From Rhodospirillales bacterium (GTDB lineage: Bacteria > Pseudomonadota > Alphaproteobacteria > Rhodospirillales > Thalassospiraceae): a stretch of 64,000 nucleotides of DNA. Shown here piece by piece: positions 44,587 to 54,992 of this stretch. The translations under genes were made by a program, and so were the position numbers. The stretch covers positions 1-64,000 of the forward strand of contig JAHQVT010000010.1 of the NCBI GenBank assembly GCA_019634165.1, read 5' to 3'. Every line of letters starts with the position of its first letter. The stretch's first letter is position 1. The notes beneath the pieces were generated by a model. That model saw only the letters and a list, made by a program, of their open reading frames with translations, did not search any database and was not told the origin of the DNA.

Positions 44587-45406
44587 ATCGTCGCTTATCC
44601 TCCCTGACTTGGGCCGCCAATGCCGCAGAACCGCAATTCGGGTTCTTTTGGGTTAATTGAGCAAACCGCTTTTCAGTTTCCCTGATGATGTGTCCGATTA
44701 TTATTCAACCCTGACCTTACGGAAACCGGGCCTGACACATTTAATAGGCATTTAAGTACCAATTTCAGCATATCGCGTCAATGCAATGATCAGCAAGGGA
44801 TTGAGACCTTTCTACAAATTCGCATCGCACAATTATGCCTAAATGACCGCACCCCATCTTTCTACCCTTGATTACGTAACGTTATCGCACCACTACCCAA
44901 TGCCCATGCCATTGCCATACGCCGCACTGCAAAATTTATATTCGATCATGCAGCGCACAATCTTTGCTTGAATATGGATCGAATTAACGCCGAAAACCGG
45001 GCGTTAAAACACGCAGACCGCCATCGATTCGCCTCGAAAACTATCGCGTCGGATACAATTCCATCTTGGCGAAGGTCCGGCCTGCTTCGTTGCGTGGAGT
45101 CCCAAAACATGGAAATAGACTCGAACCTTGCGCCGCCCCTATTGAAAGGTGAATAGCCGCCGCACATATCGACTAAAGGTTTCTCTTAGCTTGTTGTACT
45201 TTGCCAATGTGCTGTGATCAGCGGGTTTTCCCCAATACCCCTTCACGGGGTCTGGACTTTCGCAGGGAATTGTGGTGTAACCCCGTTGCACATGTATATG
45301 TAGCCGTGACCCGCGTCACGAAACATAGATAGCCCACCGCTCGGCGCTCCGACGGTCGGGGTGTCTTGTCACGACAAGCCCTTTTAACCACCTTGAGGAG
45401 GGTCTG
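44587..45406. promoter_or_regulatory. Long spacer with divergent promoters and acnA leader
   Basis: An 820-bp gap between the divergent liv-like operon and acnA. The only sizable open frame (44946-45167, minus) has no family resemblance or ribosome site, and I reject it. The right-hand 150 bp carry two palindromes: CGTGAC-CCGC-GTCACG (45305-45320) and CTTGTC-AC-GACAAG (45365-45378). They lie 87 and 29 bp before the acnA start, suitable for an operator or leader structure. The acnA ribosome site is strong (GAGGAGGG, 4 nt before ATG). The middle of the spacer (about 44,700-45,200) shows nothing I can assign. Confidence 0.5.
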
Positions 45407-48094
45407 ATGTCCATTTGTGGCAAAGACAACCTGAAAACGCGCCGCACACTGAAAGTCGGGGATAAATCCGTCGACTATTACAGCCTGAAAGTAGCTTCCG
45501 AAAAATTCGGCGACGTTTCAAAACTTCCCTTCACGCTGAAAGTCGTTCTTGAGAACCTTCTGCGTTACGAAGATGATTTCACTGTTAAAACCGAAGATGT
45601 CAAAGCTGTTGTAGACTGGCTCAAAGCCCGTAAAAGCAGCCACGAGATCAACTACCGTCCAGCCCGCGTTCTGATGCAGGACTTCACCGGCGTTCCTGCC
45701 GTTGTTGACCTTGCCGCGATGCGCGATGCCGTCGTTAAAATGGGTGGTGACGCCCAGAAGGTGAACCCGCTTTCACCGGTTGACCTCGTCATTGACCACT
45801 CGGTCATGATCGACTTCTTCGGCACCGACGATGCACTCGACAAAAATATGAAAGTCGAGTTCGAACGTAACGGCGAACGTTATGGCTTCCTGCGTTGGGG
45901 CCAAAATGCGTTCAACAATTTCCGTATCGTCCCACCGGGAGCAGGTATCTGCCACCAGGTAAACGTTGAGCATCTTGCCAAAGTTGTTTGGACTGGCACC
46001 GATGCAGACGGAAAAACCGTTGCATATCCTGATACCCTTGTCGGGACCGACTCTCACACCACCATGGTTAACGGGCTTGCCGTTCTTGGTTGGGGTGTTG
46101 GTGGTCTTGAAGCCGAAGCAGCAATGCTTGGCCAGCCGATCTCGATGCTGATCCCGGAAGTCGTTGGCTTCAAGCTGACCGGCTCCATGAAAGAAGGCAT
46201 CACCGCAACTGACCTTGTTCTGCGCGTCGTTCAGATGCTGCGTGAAAAAGGCGTTGTTGGTAAATTCGTCGAATTCTATGGCGATGCACTGGCACATATG
46301 AGCCTGCCGGACCGTGCGACCATTGGTAACATGGCCCCGGAATATGGTGCGACTTGTGGCTTCTTCCCGATTGATGACGAGACGCTGAACTACATGCGTT
46401 CGACCGGCCGTGACGAAGACCAGATTGCTCTGGTTGAAGCATATGCCAAAGAACAGGGCATGTGGGGCGACCCGGCACACGAAGCTGATTACACTGCTAC
46501 GCTTGAACTTGACATCTCGACCGTCGAGCCTGCTCTTTCGGGTCCGAAACGTCCGCAGGACCGTGTTCTGCTGAAAGATGCTGTTTCAAGCTTCAACAAC
46601 ACCTTTGCTGAAATGGCACCGGGTGTTGATACCGATCGTTCTGTCCCGGTTTCGAATGAAAACTTCGAAATGAAAGACGGTAACGTCGTTATCGCCGCAA
46701 TCACCTCTTGCACCAACACCTCGAACCCGAGCGTTTTGATTGCAGCAGGTCTTCTGGCGAAGAAGGCAGTTGAACTTGGCCTCAAGAGCAAACCTTGGGT
46801 GAAAACCTCGCTCGCACCGGGTTCCTTGGTTGTTGCCGATTATCTCGAAAAAGCCGGCCTTCAGGATTACCTGGATCAGCTTGGCTTTAACATTGCTGGT
46901 TTTGGTTGCACCACCTGTATTGGTAACTCCGGTCCGCTTGCGGCTCCGATTGCCGGTGCAATTGAAGACAAAGACATGCTGGTAACGGCAGTTCTGTCTG
47001 GTAACCGTAACTTCGAAGGCCGTATCAGCCCGCACGTCAAGGCAAACTATCTTGCCTCACCGCCGCTGGTTGTTGCTTATGCCCTTGCCGGTAACCTGAA
47101 GATCGATCTGAACAACGATCCGCTTGGCACCGACAAAAACGGCAAAGACGTCTATATGAAAGACATCTGGCCAACCAACAAAGAGATTGCAGACACCATT
47201 GCGTCTTCGATTTCGGCTGCGATGTACAAAGATCGTTATGACAACATCTTTGCAGGTCCGAAGCCTTGGCAGGCAATCGAAGTCACCGAAGGCGAAACCT
47301 TCCTTTGGGAAGACAAGTCGACCTACGTGCAGAACCCGCCTTACTTCGTCAATATGGCGAAAGAACCGGGTGACTTCACCGATTTCCACGGCGCTCGTCC
47401 GCTTTTGATCCTTGGTGATTCTGTCACCACCGACCACATTTCTCCGGCTGGTTCGATCAAGGCAGAAAGCCCGGCAGGTGAATACCTGAAAGCAAACGGC
47501 GTTGCTGTTTCTGACTTCAACTCCTACGGCGCACGCCGTGGTAACCATGAAGTCATGATGCGTGGCACCTTTGCCAACATCCGTATTCGCAACGAAATGG
47601 CACCGGGCACCGAAGGTGGTGTATCGGTTCATTATCCGTCTGGCGATCAGGGCTGGGTCTATGACGTTGCTATGCGTTATCAGGCCGAAGGCACCCCGCT
47701 GGTTGTCGTTGCTGGTAAAGAATACGGCACCGGTTCTTCGCGTGACTGGGCAGCAAAAGGCACCAACCTTCTTGGCGTCAAAGCTGTTCTTGCCGAAAGC
47801 TTCGAGCGTATCCACCGCACCAACTTGGTCTGCATGGGCGTCTTGCCGCTGCAGTTCAAAAATGGTGAAGGTCGTGCGACCTACAAGCTGGATGGCACCG
47901 AAGTCTTCGACGTTATTGGCATCGCCGATGGCATCACGCCAATGCAGGACGTTACGGTTCGTATCACGCGCAAAGATGGCAGCACTGAAGAGTGCATTGC
48001 CACCTGCCGTATCGATACCGAGAACGAAGTTCTTTACTACCAGAATGGCGGCATTCTGCAGTTCGTTCTGCGTAACATGATGAAAGCTGCCTAA
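45407..48094 (+). CDS. acnA: Aconitate hydratase A
   Basis: An 895-residue TCA cycle enzyme converting citrate to isocitrate through aconitate, with a 4Fe-4S cluster. Cluster cysteines lie in [10 protein letters not shown] and [12 protein letters not shown]. Domain 4 shows the active-site [30 protein letters not shown] is the family signature. Full length for the AcnA/IRP1 type. Codon choice is strongly selected, consistent with high expression. The leader palindromes suggest regulation; a mechanism is not evident. Confidence 0.97.
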   Translation: MSICGKDNLKTRRTLKVGDKSVDYYSLKVASEKFGDVSKLPFTLKVVLENLLRYEDDFTVKTEDVKAVVDWLKARKSSHEINYRPARVLMQDFTGVPAVVDLAAMRDAVVKMGGDAQKVNPLSPVDLVIDHSVMIDFFGTDDALDKNMKVEFERNGERYGFLRWGQNAFNNFRIVPPGAGICHQVNVEHLAKVVWTGTDADGKTVAYPDTLVGTDSHTTMVNGLAVLGWGVGGLEAEAAMLGQPISMLIPEVVGFKLTGSMKEGITATDLVLRVVQMLREKGVVGKFVEFYGDALAHMSLPDRATIGNMAPEYGATCGFFPIDDETLNYMRSTGRDEDQIALVEAYAKEQGMWGDPAHEADYTATLELDISTVEPALSGPKRPQDRVLLKDAVSSFNNTFAEMAPGVDTDRSVPVSNENFEMKDGNVVIAAITSCTNTSNPSVLIAAGLLAKKAVELGLKSKPWVKTSLAPGSLVVADYLEKAGLQDYLDQLGFNIAGFGCTTCIGNSGPLAAPIAGAIEDKDMLVTAVLSGNRNFEGRISPHVKANYLASPPLVVAYALAGNLKIDLNNDPLGTDKNGKDVYMKDIWPTNKEIADTIASSISAAMYKDRYDNIFAGPKPWQAIEVTEGETFLWEDKSTYVQNPPYFVNMAKEPGDFTDFHGARPLLILGDSVTTDHISPAGSIKAESPAGEYLKANGVAVSDFNSYGARRGNHEVMMRGTFANIRIRNEMAPGTEGGVSVHYPSGDQGWVYDVAMRYQAEGTPLVVVAGKEYGTGSSRDWAAKGTNLLGVKAVLAESFERIHRTNLVCMGVLPLQFKNGEGRATYKLDGTEVFDVIGIADGITPMQDVTVRITRKDGSTEECIATCRIDTENEVLYYQNGGILQFVLRNMMKAA

Positions 48095-48124
48095 TTTCTG
48101 ATTGAAATTAATGGCTTCTTGCTT

Positions 48125-48162
48125 AGCACCCCGTCGGCTATCCGGCGGGGTGCTTTCATTTT
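48125..48162 (+). terminator. Rho-independent terminator of acnA
   Basis: The stem AGCACCCCGTCGG/CCGGCGGGGTGCT (one mismatch) with loop CTAT is followed by TTCATTTT, 30 bp after the acnA stop. Confidence 0.88.
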
Positions 48163-48305
48163 AGTGATCTTTCACGCCCCATGCATTTCCGAAACGAACC
48201 GTTGATCCAGAACAAACATCAAGAACACGAAATCTGATAGGCATGCGCAAGCTGAAATAGCTACGCCCGCCACCAAAAGAAATCATAACACGTGTTCAGG
48301 TTCGA

Positions 48306-50861
48306 ATGAGACGCCCCAACTCTGTAGACGGACAAACCAATAATTTGACCGTTGGTACTTTATCACCCGGTAAAATTTTAAATTGCCCCCCGTCAACGCC
48401 ACTGGAACAAGCCATTGCCCGTATGCAAAATGGCAATTGCAGTTCCATTGTCGTTGTTCAATCCAACAAACCTGTTGGCATATTTACCGAAAAAGACATC
48501 TTGTCACTTCCAGTTGGCAGCCGGTCAATTTTGACTGAGCCGATTGAAAAGCGCATGTCGCAACCGGTTCAAACCATTTCGGTTCACGCAAGCCCCCAAG
48601 CTGCCATTTTAAAAATGCGCGATCATAAGTTGCGCCATCTTGTGACGGTCGATGAACAAGGCCATCTGACCGGGATCATCAGCCAGACAGATCTCGTCCG
48701 CCAGTCTGGCGATCGAAAATCGCTAAGTGCCAACGATGTTGAAGACGCCATTCGCGCATCAACAGTATTTGTCGATGCCAAGCTATCCGTCGAAGACGTC
48801 AGATTGGCAATGCATACGGCAAAATGCGATAGCGCTGTTGTCACGGGCTTTGACGCAGAACTGCCCGCAGAATTCCAAACCGGCATCATCACTGAACGCG
48901 ATATATTGCGACATCTGGTAATTGGAAATAACAGCCAAACAGCGGGCGATATTGCAAGTTGCCCCGTGACCAAAATCACGCATGACGTTAATCTGAATGA
49001 CGCGCGCAATGTCATGTTACGCAACAGTGTTCGACATCTTGTTGTTCATAACCATCATCAGGAAGTGATCGGTGTCCTGTCATTTTCCGATTTACTGGAA
49101 TTTATCGAACAGGATTATTTTTCCCAGCTACACAGCCATAGCGAAGACCGTGACAGCGAACTGGCAACTGCCAGGCGTTCGCTTTTTCTTGCCCGGCAAC
49201 TTATTGAAAACTCGCCCGATTGCGTCATGGTGTGCAACGCCCACGGCGAAATAGAGGCCGTAAACCCCGCCTTTACCCGCGTCACCGGCTATCAGGCAGA
49301 AGAAGTCATCGGTCACAATCCGAGCATTTTGAAGTCAGGTCGTCAGGACAAAGCTTTTTACACAAAACTTTGGGACAGCTTAAAACGCAGTGGAAAGTGG
49401 CAAGGTGAAATATGGAACCGCCGAAAATCAGGCGAGATTTATCCAGAATGGCTGTCGATCATGGCCATCCGGGATAATGACGGCACACCAAGCCACTATG
49501 CCGCAATTTTCACCGACATGAGCGGGCGGCATGCAACCCGCGAAAATATCCTGCGCCTTGCCCATACCGATGAATTAACCGGTATGCCCAACCGCAGGCG
49601 GTTCACCGAACTGCTGTCACATCATATTGGTCGATCACGCCACGATGGTGGCCGCCTGACCGTGATCATGCTTGATGTCGACAACTTCCAGCGGGTGAAT
49701 AATGCGCTTAGCCATAATGACGGCGATGATGTCTTGGTTGAAGTATCCCGACGCATCCGTCACGAACTTGGCCAAGATGCTGTGATTGCCCGTGTCGGCG
49801 CAGACGAATATGCGATCATATTGCCAAACATCGTCACCGATCAGGAAATCCGCAAAATAGCCGAAGGCCTACGCGTTCGCCTTTCGGTTCCTCATACAAC
49901 CCGCAAAGGTACTGAACTTTATCTTTCCGCCAGCATCGGCTTTGCCTGTTTCCCCGAAGACGCAAATGATTCCAGCGGCCTGTTGCGCAGCGCTGAACTT
50001 GCGATGATGCATGCCAAGGAACAGGGGCGAAACCGTGTCAGCAGATATAGTCGCAGCCAGCACACCCAAAATGGTGCGGACCTTGCCCTTGAAACAGCAT
50101 TACGCCGGGCAATAGACAATGAGGAACTCCATCTGGCGTATCAACCGCAATTCGATGCCAAGACACAGCAACTTCATGGTGTCGAAGCACTTGTGCGGTG
50201 GACGATGGCGGATGGTACGATCATCGCGCCATCAACATTCATTCCAATTGCAGAAGAAATGGGCATCATCGGGGAATTGGGGCGCTGGGTCATGCGAACA
50301 GCATGTCATCAATTGGTCAATTGGCGCCGAGAGGGGCTGCTTAACCTTCATCTTGCGGTCAATGTTTCTGTTCAGCAATTTTATGGCACGGTGGATTTTG
50401 CCGAACAGGTCCGCACCATTCTGATCGACAATGGGCTTGCGGCCAATCGGCTTGAGATCGAGGTCACCGAAAGCCTGTTCATGCGAAACATTGATGACAT
50501 GCGCGATAAATTGCGGCGCGTTCGAAATCTTGGCGTTCGAATCTCGCTTGATGATTTTGGAACTGGTTTTTCCAGCCTAAGCTATTTGCGGACGTTGCCG
50601 TTTGACAGTATCAAACTTGATCGCAGCTTTGTCATGGATATTGATAACGGCAAGGAAGGTTCGGCACTTGCCATGACCATCATCAACATTGCCAAAAACC
50701 TTGGCAAAATGTGCGTTGCAGAAGGTGTCGAAAATCAAGACCAACTCTCGTTCCTGCGCAACGCTGATTGCGACCTGATCCAAGGTTATCTGTTGGGAAA
50801 ACCCATGTCAGCCGACGACATCACAGCACTTTCCCAAGACACCGGGCTTCTTTGCCCGTAA
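48306..50861 (+). CDS. CBS-PAS-GGDEF-EAL cyclic di-GMP protein
   Basis: An 851-residue soluble protein. Four CBS motifs (about 20-75, 80-135, 150-205, 210-265; for example VGIFTEKDILSL, LTGIISQTDLVRQ, GIITERDILRHLV, VIGVLSFSDLLEF) form two Bateman modules able to bind adenine nucleotides. PAS follows (about 300-410), then GGDEF (about 425-585) and EAL (about 600-845). The cyclase signature is changed to GADEY (about residue 498), so synthesis may be weak or lost. EAL (GVEALVRW) and DDFGTGFSSLSYL are intact, so phosphodiesterase activity is likely. This suggests energy or nucleotide status controls cyclic di-GMP breakdown. Monocistronic. Confidence 0.92.
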   Translation: MRRPNSVDGQTNNLTVGTLSPGKILNCPPSTPLEQAIARMQNGNCSSIVVVQSNKPVGIFTEKDILSLPVGSRSILTEPIEKRMSQPVQTISVHASPQAAILKMRDHKLRHLVTVDEQGHLTGIISQTDLVRQSGDRKSLSANDVEDAIRASTVFVDAKLSVEDVRLAMHTAKCDSAVVTGFDAELPAEFQTGIITERDILRHLVIGNNSQTAGDIASCPVTKITHDVNLNDARNVMLRNSVRHLVVHNHHQEVIGVLSFSDLLEFIEQDYFSQLHSHSEDRDSELATARRSLFLARQLIENSPDCVMVCNAHGEIEAVNPAFTRVTGYQAEEVIGHNPSILKSGRQDKAFYTKLWDSLKRSGKWQGEIWNRRKSGEIYPEWLSIMAIRDNDGTPSHYAAIFTDMSGRHATRENILRLAHTDELTGMPNRRRFTELLSHHIGRSRHDGGRLTVIMLDVDNFQRVNNALSHNDGDDVLVEVSRRIRHELGQDAVIARVGADEYAIILPNIVTDQEIRKIAEGLRVRLSVPHTTRKGTELYLSASIGFACFPEDANDSSGLLRSAELAMMHAKEQGRNRVSRYSRSQHTQNGADLALETALRRAIDNEELHLAYQPQFDAKTQQLHGVEALVRWTMADGTIIAPSTFIPIAEEMGIIGELGRWVMRTACHQLVNWRREGLLNLHLAVNVSVQQFYGTVDFAEQVRTILIDNGLAANRLEIEVTESLFMRNIDDMRDKLRRVRNLGVRISLDDFGTGFSSLSYLRTLPFDSIKLDRSFVMDIDNGKEGSALAMTIINIAKNLGKMCVAEGVENQDQLSFLRNADCDLIQGYLLGKPMSADDITALSQDTGLLCP

Positions 50862-50871
50862 CCGAAAGAAT

Positions 50872-50890
50872 GGCGGGGAAATCCCCCGCC
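50872..50890. terminator. Hairpin between convergent genes
   Basis: GGCGGGG/CCCCGCC with a 5-nt loop lies 11 bp after the CBS-GGDEF-EAL stop and between it and the convergent symporter gene. The U run is weak (CTT), so activity is uncertain. Confidence 0.5.
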
Positions 50891-50927
50891 CTTCCAAATC
50901 GTTCACATTACCAACGGATCGTTTGGC

Positions 50928-52268
50928 TTAGAAGACGCCAAGACCTTTGAGCAGAATGAAAGCAATCGCCAAAGGTGCGATGAACTTAACAATAAGTCCC
51001 CACGCACCAACCCAGAACGGAACAACACCGTTATGAGCAGCAATTTCTTCCTGAGCTTTGCCCCAGACGACCCATCCGACAAACAGCGAGATGAACAACC
51101 CGCCGATCGGCAGAAGCAAGCTTGAGCTGATAAAGTCCATCAGATCAAAGAAGTTTTTGCCCCACAGGATTTCGACATCTGCCATCACACCCATCGAAAG
51201 TGACGACGGAATACCAAGCAGGAAGATGACAGATCCGACGATGATTGCAGCCGTTTTACGGCTCATTCCGCGATCATCGACAAAATAGGCAACAACGACT
51301 TCAAGGATTGAAACAGCCGACGTCAAAGCGGCAATTGCCAAAAGCAAGAAGAACAGGAAGGCAAAGAACGATCCAAACGGCATCTGCGCAAATACCGCAG
51401 GCAACGTGATAAAGGTCAGCCCCGGACCAGCACTTGGATCAAAACCGAATGCGAACACTGCCGGAAGAATAAGAAGACCCGCCATAACCGCGACGGATGT
51501 ATCAAGAAGTGTGACCCAACCAGCAGACCCCGGAAGGTTTTCTTTCTTCGAAAGATACGAACCATACGTAATCATGGCGCCCATCCCCAACGACAATGAG
51601 AAGAATGCCTGTGACAAGGCATCTGATATCGTCGACCATGTTACCTTCGAGAAATCAGGTGACAGCAGGAATTCGACACCTGCCATACCTCCTGGCAATG
51701 TTACTGATCGCGTGATCAATACAATCAACAGCGCAAACAAAGCTGGCATCAAGATTTTGGATGCGCGTTCGATACCGCTGCCAACCCCGGCCAGAACGAC
51801 CAAAACCGTCAGCGCCATAAACACGGCATGGAAAATCAGTGGTGTGGTGGTGTCGGAAATAAACCCACCAAAAATATCGCCAAGTGCGGCGGGATCATCA
51901 ACCGCCAACGCGCCAGTGATCGCCTTGATCATGTAGGACAATGTCCAACCAGCAACCACACTGTAGAAGGACAGAATGATAAAGGCAGCAGCAACCCCAA
52001 ACATCCCAACGACCGGCCACAGGCCACCTTTGAGATTGGCGAATGCGCCAATCGCATTCTTTTCTGACATACGGCCGATAACGAATTCCGCCAGCATCAC
52101 CGACAGACCAATGGTAAAGACCAACGCCAGATAAATGACCAGAAAGGCACCACCGCCATTTTCACCAGCCATATATGGAAATTTCCAGATATTCCCAAGA
52201 CCGACAGCCGAGCCAGCCGCCGCCAAAATAAAGCCGAGGCGCGAGCCCCAGTGTTCACGTTTCATCAT
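50928..52268 (-). CDS. Neurotransmitter:sodium symporter family transporter
   Basis: A 446-residue Na+-coupled amino-acid-type transporter (LeuT/MhsT fold). Helix 1 has REHWGSRLGFILAAAGSAVGLGNIWKFPYM with the unwound sodium/substrate site; helix 6 region SQAFFSLSLGMGAMITYGSY. About 11-12 helices; the shorter bacterial form. Start ATG 52268 is uncertain (the ribosome site is weak) but the longer frame to 52346 adds a basic, poorly conserved stretch. Substrate unknown; tryptophan, leucine or small amines are seen in relatives. Confidence 0.92.
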   Translation of the reverse strand: MMKREHWGSRLGFILAAAGSAVGLGNIWKFPYMAGENGGGAFLVIYLALVFTIGLSVMLAEFVIGRMSEKNAIGAFANLKGGLWPVVGMFGVAAAFIILSFYSVVAGWTLSYMIKAITGALAVDDPAALGDIFGGFISDTTTPLIFHAVFMALTVLVVLAGVGSGIERASKILMPALFALLIVLITRSVTLPGGMAGVEFLLSPDFSKVTWSTISDALSQAFFSLSLGMGAMITYGSYLSKKENLPGSAGWVTLLDTSVAVMAGLLILPAVFAFGFDPSAGPGLTFITLPAVFAQMPFGSFFAFLFFLLLAIAALTSAVSILEVVVAYFVDDRGMSRKTAAIIVGSVIFLLGIPSSLSMGVMADVEILWGKNFFDLMDFISSSLLLPIGGLFISLFVGWVVWGKAQEEIAAHNGVVPFWVGAWGLIVKFIAPLAIAFILLKGLGVF

Positions 52269-52542
52269 TAATTCTGCAAACCTTGTTTCGGACCGGAATT
52301 GCCGGAATGAGCTCCCACCGGCAGACCGATTCCTAATTTTTTTCATTTAACGCAAAGGCGAATACGCTTATTGCGACGCGACTGTTTCCTCAAATTGGTC
52401 ACGATTGGTCCGCAGCTATTAGCATCAATCTTTGGAAATCTCATTTCGAAATTCGGTGAAAAATCGCAAAAATCCGCCCTTTTCTTGCTCCCACCGCTTT
52501 CAAGGCCTTGTGATTAGGGGTTGATGGCGGTTTTCAGGCATC

Positions 52543-53298
52543 ATGATCGGCATGAAACATTCTCGTCCCATCCTATCCGCTCTCATACTGGTCGCACTCG
52601 CCATTTCCGGCCGGTCATACGCCGCCGAAAGCATTGTTCCGCGTGCTGTTGTCGAACTATATACATCGCAGGGCTGCAATTCCTGTCCGCCTGCTGATCG
52701 TGTTCTTCATCAGTTAAATCAGGAACATAGCGATCTTCTGGTTTTGTCATACCATGTCGATTACTGGAATTATCTTGGCTGGACGGATCCGTTTTCCGAT
52801 GCCCGGTATAGTGAACGCCAACGTGACTATGCCAACCGGATGCGCGAACGATATGTCTATACGCCACAGGTGATTATCAACGGCGATGATGTGGTAAAGG
52901 CAACAGCCAAAAGACAAATCGAATCGACAAGTTCTGCGACCAAACCGCTTCGCGATCTTGCCGATATTCAGATGAATACTGTTCCCGCCCCCAACCAACC
53001 CGCAACCGGAACCATTTCGCTTCACAATACCAATGTGTCGTCACGCAATCAGGATGCGCAGATTTGGTTGATTGGGTTTGACCGCGAACATCAACGCGAC
53101 GTTCTGTCAGGCGAAAATGCCGGCAAACGATTGGTCCATGCCAATGTCGTTCGCGAAATGGTTAATCTGGGTCGCTGGGATGGCCGGATAAAGCAAATTC
53201 CCTTTGCCATGACAATCGCCAATGATGGCGGGGTTGCCGTGCTTGTTCAAAACGGTCGGGGCGGCCCGATCATTGGCGCGTCAATGATCCGGTTCTAA
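52543..53298 (+). CDS. DUF1223 thioredoxin-fold secreted protein
   Basis: A 251-residue protein with a signal peptide (LSALILVALAISGRSYAAE) and the DUF1223 core: VELYTSQGCNSCPPADRVL (CxxC-like), YHVDYWNYLGWTDPFSDARYSERQ and YTPQVIINGDD. Family function is unknown; the fold suggests a periplasmic redox or binding role. Start ATG 52543 has AGG 4 nt upstream; ATG 52552 is possible. It is adjacent to the cytochrome c maturation cluster, but 250 bp separates them. Confidence 0.88.
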   Translation: MIGMKHSRPILSALILVALAISGRSYAAESIVPRAVVELYTSQGCNSCPPADRVLHQLNQEHSDLLVLSYHVDYWNYLGWTDPFSDARYSERQRDYANRMRERYVYTPQVIINGDDVVKATAKRQIESTSSATKPLRDLADIQMNTVPAPNQPATGTISLHNTNVSSRNQDAQIWLIGFDREHQRDVLSGENAGKRLVHANVVREMVNLGRWDGRIKQIPFAMTIANDGGVAVLVQNGRGGPIIGASMIRF

Positions 53299-53546
53299 GC
53301 AATCCTATCTAGCATTCCTGTCGTCTGGGGCTGCTCTACCCAGCCCCGATTAATGCCGGGCACCATTTGGTGACCCGATGATTTGCGATCGTCAGAATGC
53401 GCACTTTTCCTTCGTCACGGGCGTTGTTTAGATTGACTTGAAACAAAGTCTAAGCCGCTAAATTCGGTTAAAGCATGAATAATAAACCGTAACACGTTAT
53501 AGAATAACGTGAGAGAGAACGGGGCTACGACAATTGAACGGGTTGC

Positions 53547-54272
53547 ATGGCAGACTTTAACGCTTCTGATTTGACCTGCCTGCGCGGCGAGCGTCTGGTA
53601 TTTGGCGGCTTGTCCTTTGCGGCCAAATCCGGCGATGCCATCATGCTGCGCGGCCGTAATGGCGCTGGTAAATCAAGCCTGCTGCGTGTCATGGCAGGCT
53701 TATTGGCACCACGTTCGGGCGCCCTTTGCTGGAACGGCGAAAACATTGCCGATGATCGGGCCGCCCATCAATCCCGCCTGCAATATCTTGGCCATCAGGA
53801 CGCGATCAAACCGGTTTTGTCGGTGCGAGACAATTTGCGTCTTTGGGGACAATTGCGCGGGGTTTCCCAACTTGATGCGGTCATTGATGCTGCCCTTCAT
53901 GCGCTTGATATCCATCATCTTGCGCGGATCACGGGGCGATATCTTTCAAGCGGGCAAAAACGCCGTACTGCCCTTGCCCGTATCCTGATTGGTCAAAGCG
54001 ATCTTTGGTTGCTTGATGAACCAACGGTTGGCCTTGACCGCGAAAGCTGTGCCGAGCTTTCCCAACTGATTGCCGATTTTCGGGCAACCGGCGGCATCGT
54101 GATTTATTCGACCCATATTGATCTTGATGTCAAGAACCCCAACATTCTTGATCTTGATGACTTTGCCATCCCGATGGTCGAATGGTTAACTGAACATGCC
54201 GATCTGAATGACGACACAAACGATAGCGCCAATATGCAACATAGTGTCTCCCCACAGGAGGCAGTGCAATGA
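53547..54272 (+). CDS. ccmA: Cytochrome c maturation ATPase CcmA
   Basis: A 241-residue ATP-binding subunit of the CcmABCD complex that releases holo-CcmE. Walker A GRNGAGKSSLLR, signature YLSSGQKRRTALARIL (SSGQ form usual for CcmA), Walker B LWLLDEPTVGLD. Its stop overlaps ccmB by 4 bp. The C-terminal 35-residue hydrophilic tail is longer than typical. First gene of the ccm operon; the promoter lies in the preceding 250 bp. Confidence 0.95.
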   Translation: MADFNASDLTCLRGERLVFGGLSFAAKSGDAIMLRGRNGAGKSSLLRVMAGLLAPRSGALCWNGENIADDRAAHQSRLQYLGHQDAIKPVLSVRDNLRLWGQLRGVSQLDAVIDAALHALDIHHLARITGRYLSSGQKRRTALARILIGQSDLWLLDEPTVGLDRESCAELSQLIADFRATGGIVIYSTHIDLDVKNPNILDLDDFAIPMVEWLTEHADLNDDTNDSANMQHSVSPQEAVQ

Positions 54273-54934
54273 GTGGCTTTATGGCGGTCTTGCAGCGTGA
54301 TTTGCGCCTTGCCCTACGTCAGGGGGCGGATTCAGTGATGGTGGTGGCGTTCTTTATCGTTACAACCACCCTGTTTCCTTTTGGCGTTGGACCTGAAGCC
54401 AACATTCTTGCCCGGATTGCCTCGGGCGTGATCTGGGTGTCGGCCTTGCTTGCCGCCATGCTGTCGCTTGAGCGGATTTTCCAAGCTGACTTTGAAGATG
54501 GCACGCTTGAACTTTTGGCACTGTCTCCGGTTTCCATGGAGATGCTGGTACTGGGCAAAGTTCTGGCACATTGGCTAACGACTGGATTGCCTTTGATTAT
54601 TGCTGCACCCTTGATGGCGGTCATGCTGAATATGGATCAAAGCGGCTTTGTTACCTTAATGATCGCCATGTTGCTGGGCACCCCGGCACTCAGCTTGATT
54701 GGTGCTATTGGCGCGGCCTTGATTTTGGGGGCGCGCCGTGGCGGGGTTTTGGTATCACTTCTGGTCTTGCCGCTTTACATCCCCATTCTCATATTTGGGG
54801 CAGGTGCGGTTGAAGCGGCCCAGCTTGGAATGTCGGCCACAGAACACCTTCAAATCATGGGGGCGATCTTGTTACTGACATTGGCAGCCACACCATTTGC
54901 GACCGCACATGCCGTGCGACTGGCCATCGAATAA
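54269..54934 (+). CDS. ccmB: Cytochrome c maturation permease CcmB
   Basis: A 221-residue six-helix inner membrane partner of CcmA. Conserved N-terminal RDLRLALRQGADSVMVVAFF and LALSPVSMEMLVLGKVLAHW. Coupled to ccmA by ATGA overlap. Normal length. Confidence 0.95.
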   Translation: MSGFMAVLQRDLRLALRQGADSVMVVAFFIVTTTLFPFGVGPEANILARIASGVIWVSALLAAMLSLERIFQADFEDGTLELLALSPVSMEMLVLGKVLAHWLTTGLPLIIAAPLMAVMLNMDQSGFVTLMIAMLLGTPALSLIGAIGAALILGARRGGVLVSLLVLPLYIPILIFGAGAVEAAQLGMSATEHLQIMGAILLLTLAATPFATAHAVRLAIE

Positions 54935-54992
54935 CCGAATAAAATTGATAAGAACGACCTACTGCTGTTTCCCGCACTACGGACGAGAGAAT

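Noticed and set aside
44946..45167. 73-residue minus-strand open frame in the acnA spacer
   Set aside because: No ribosome site and no similarity to any family I know.
45773..46480. 235-residue minus-strand open frame inside acnA
   Set aside because: Antisense to a highly expressed, clearly identified aconitase; caused by codon bias. The same applies to 46586-47035 and 47057-47815.
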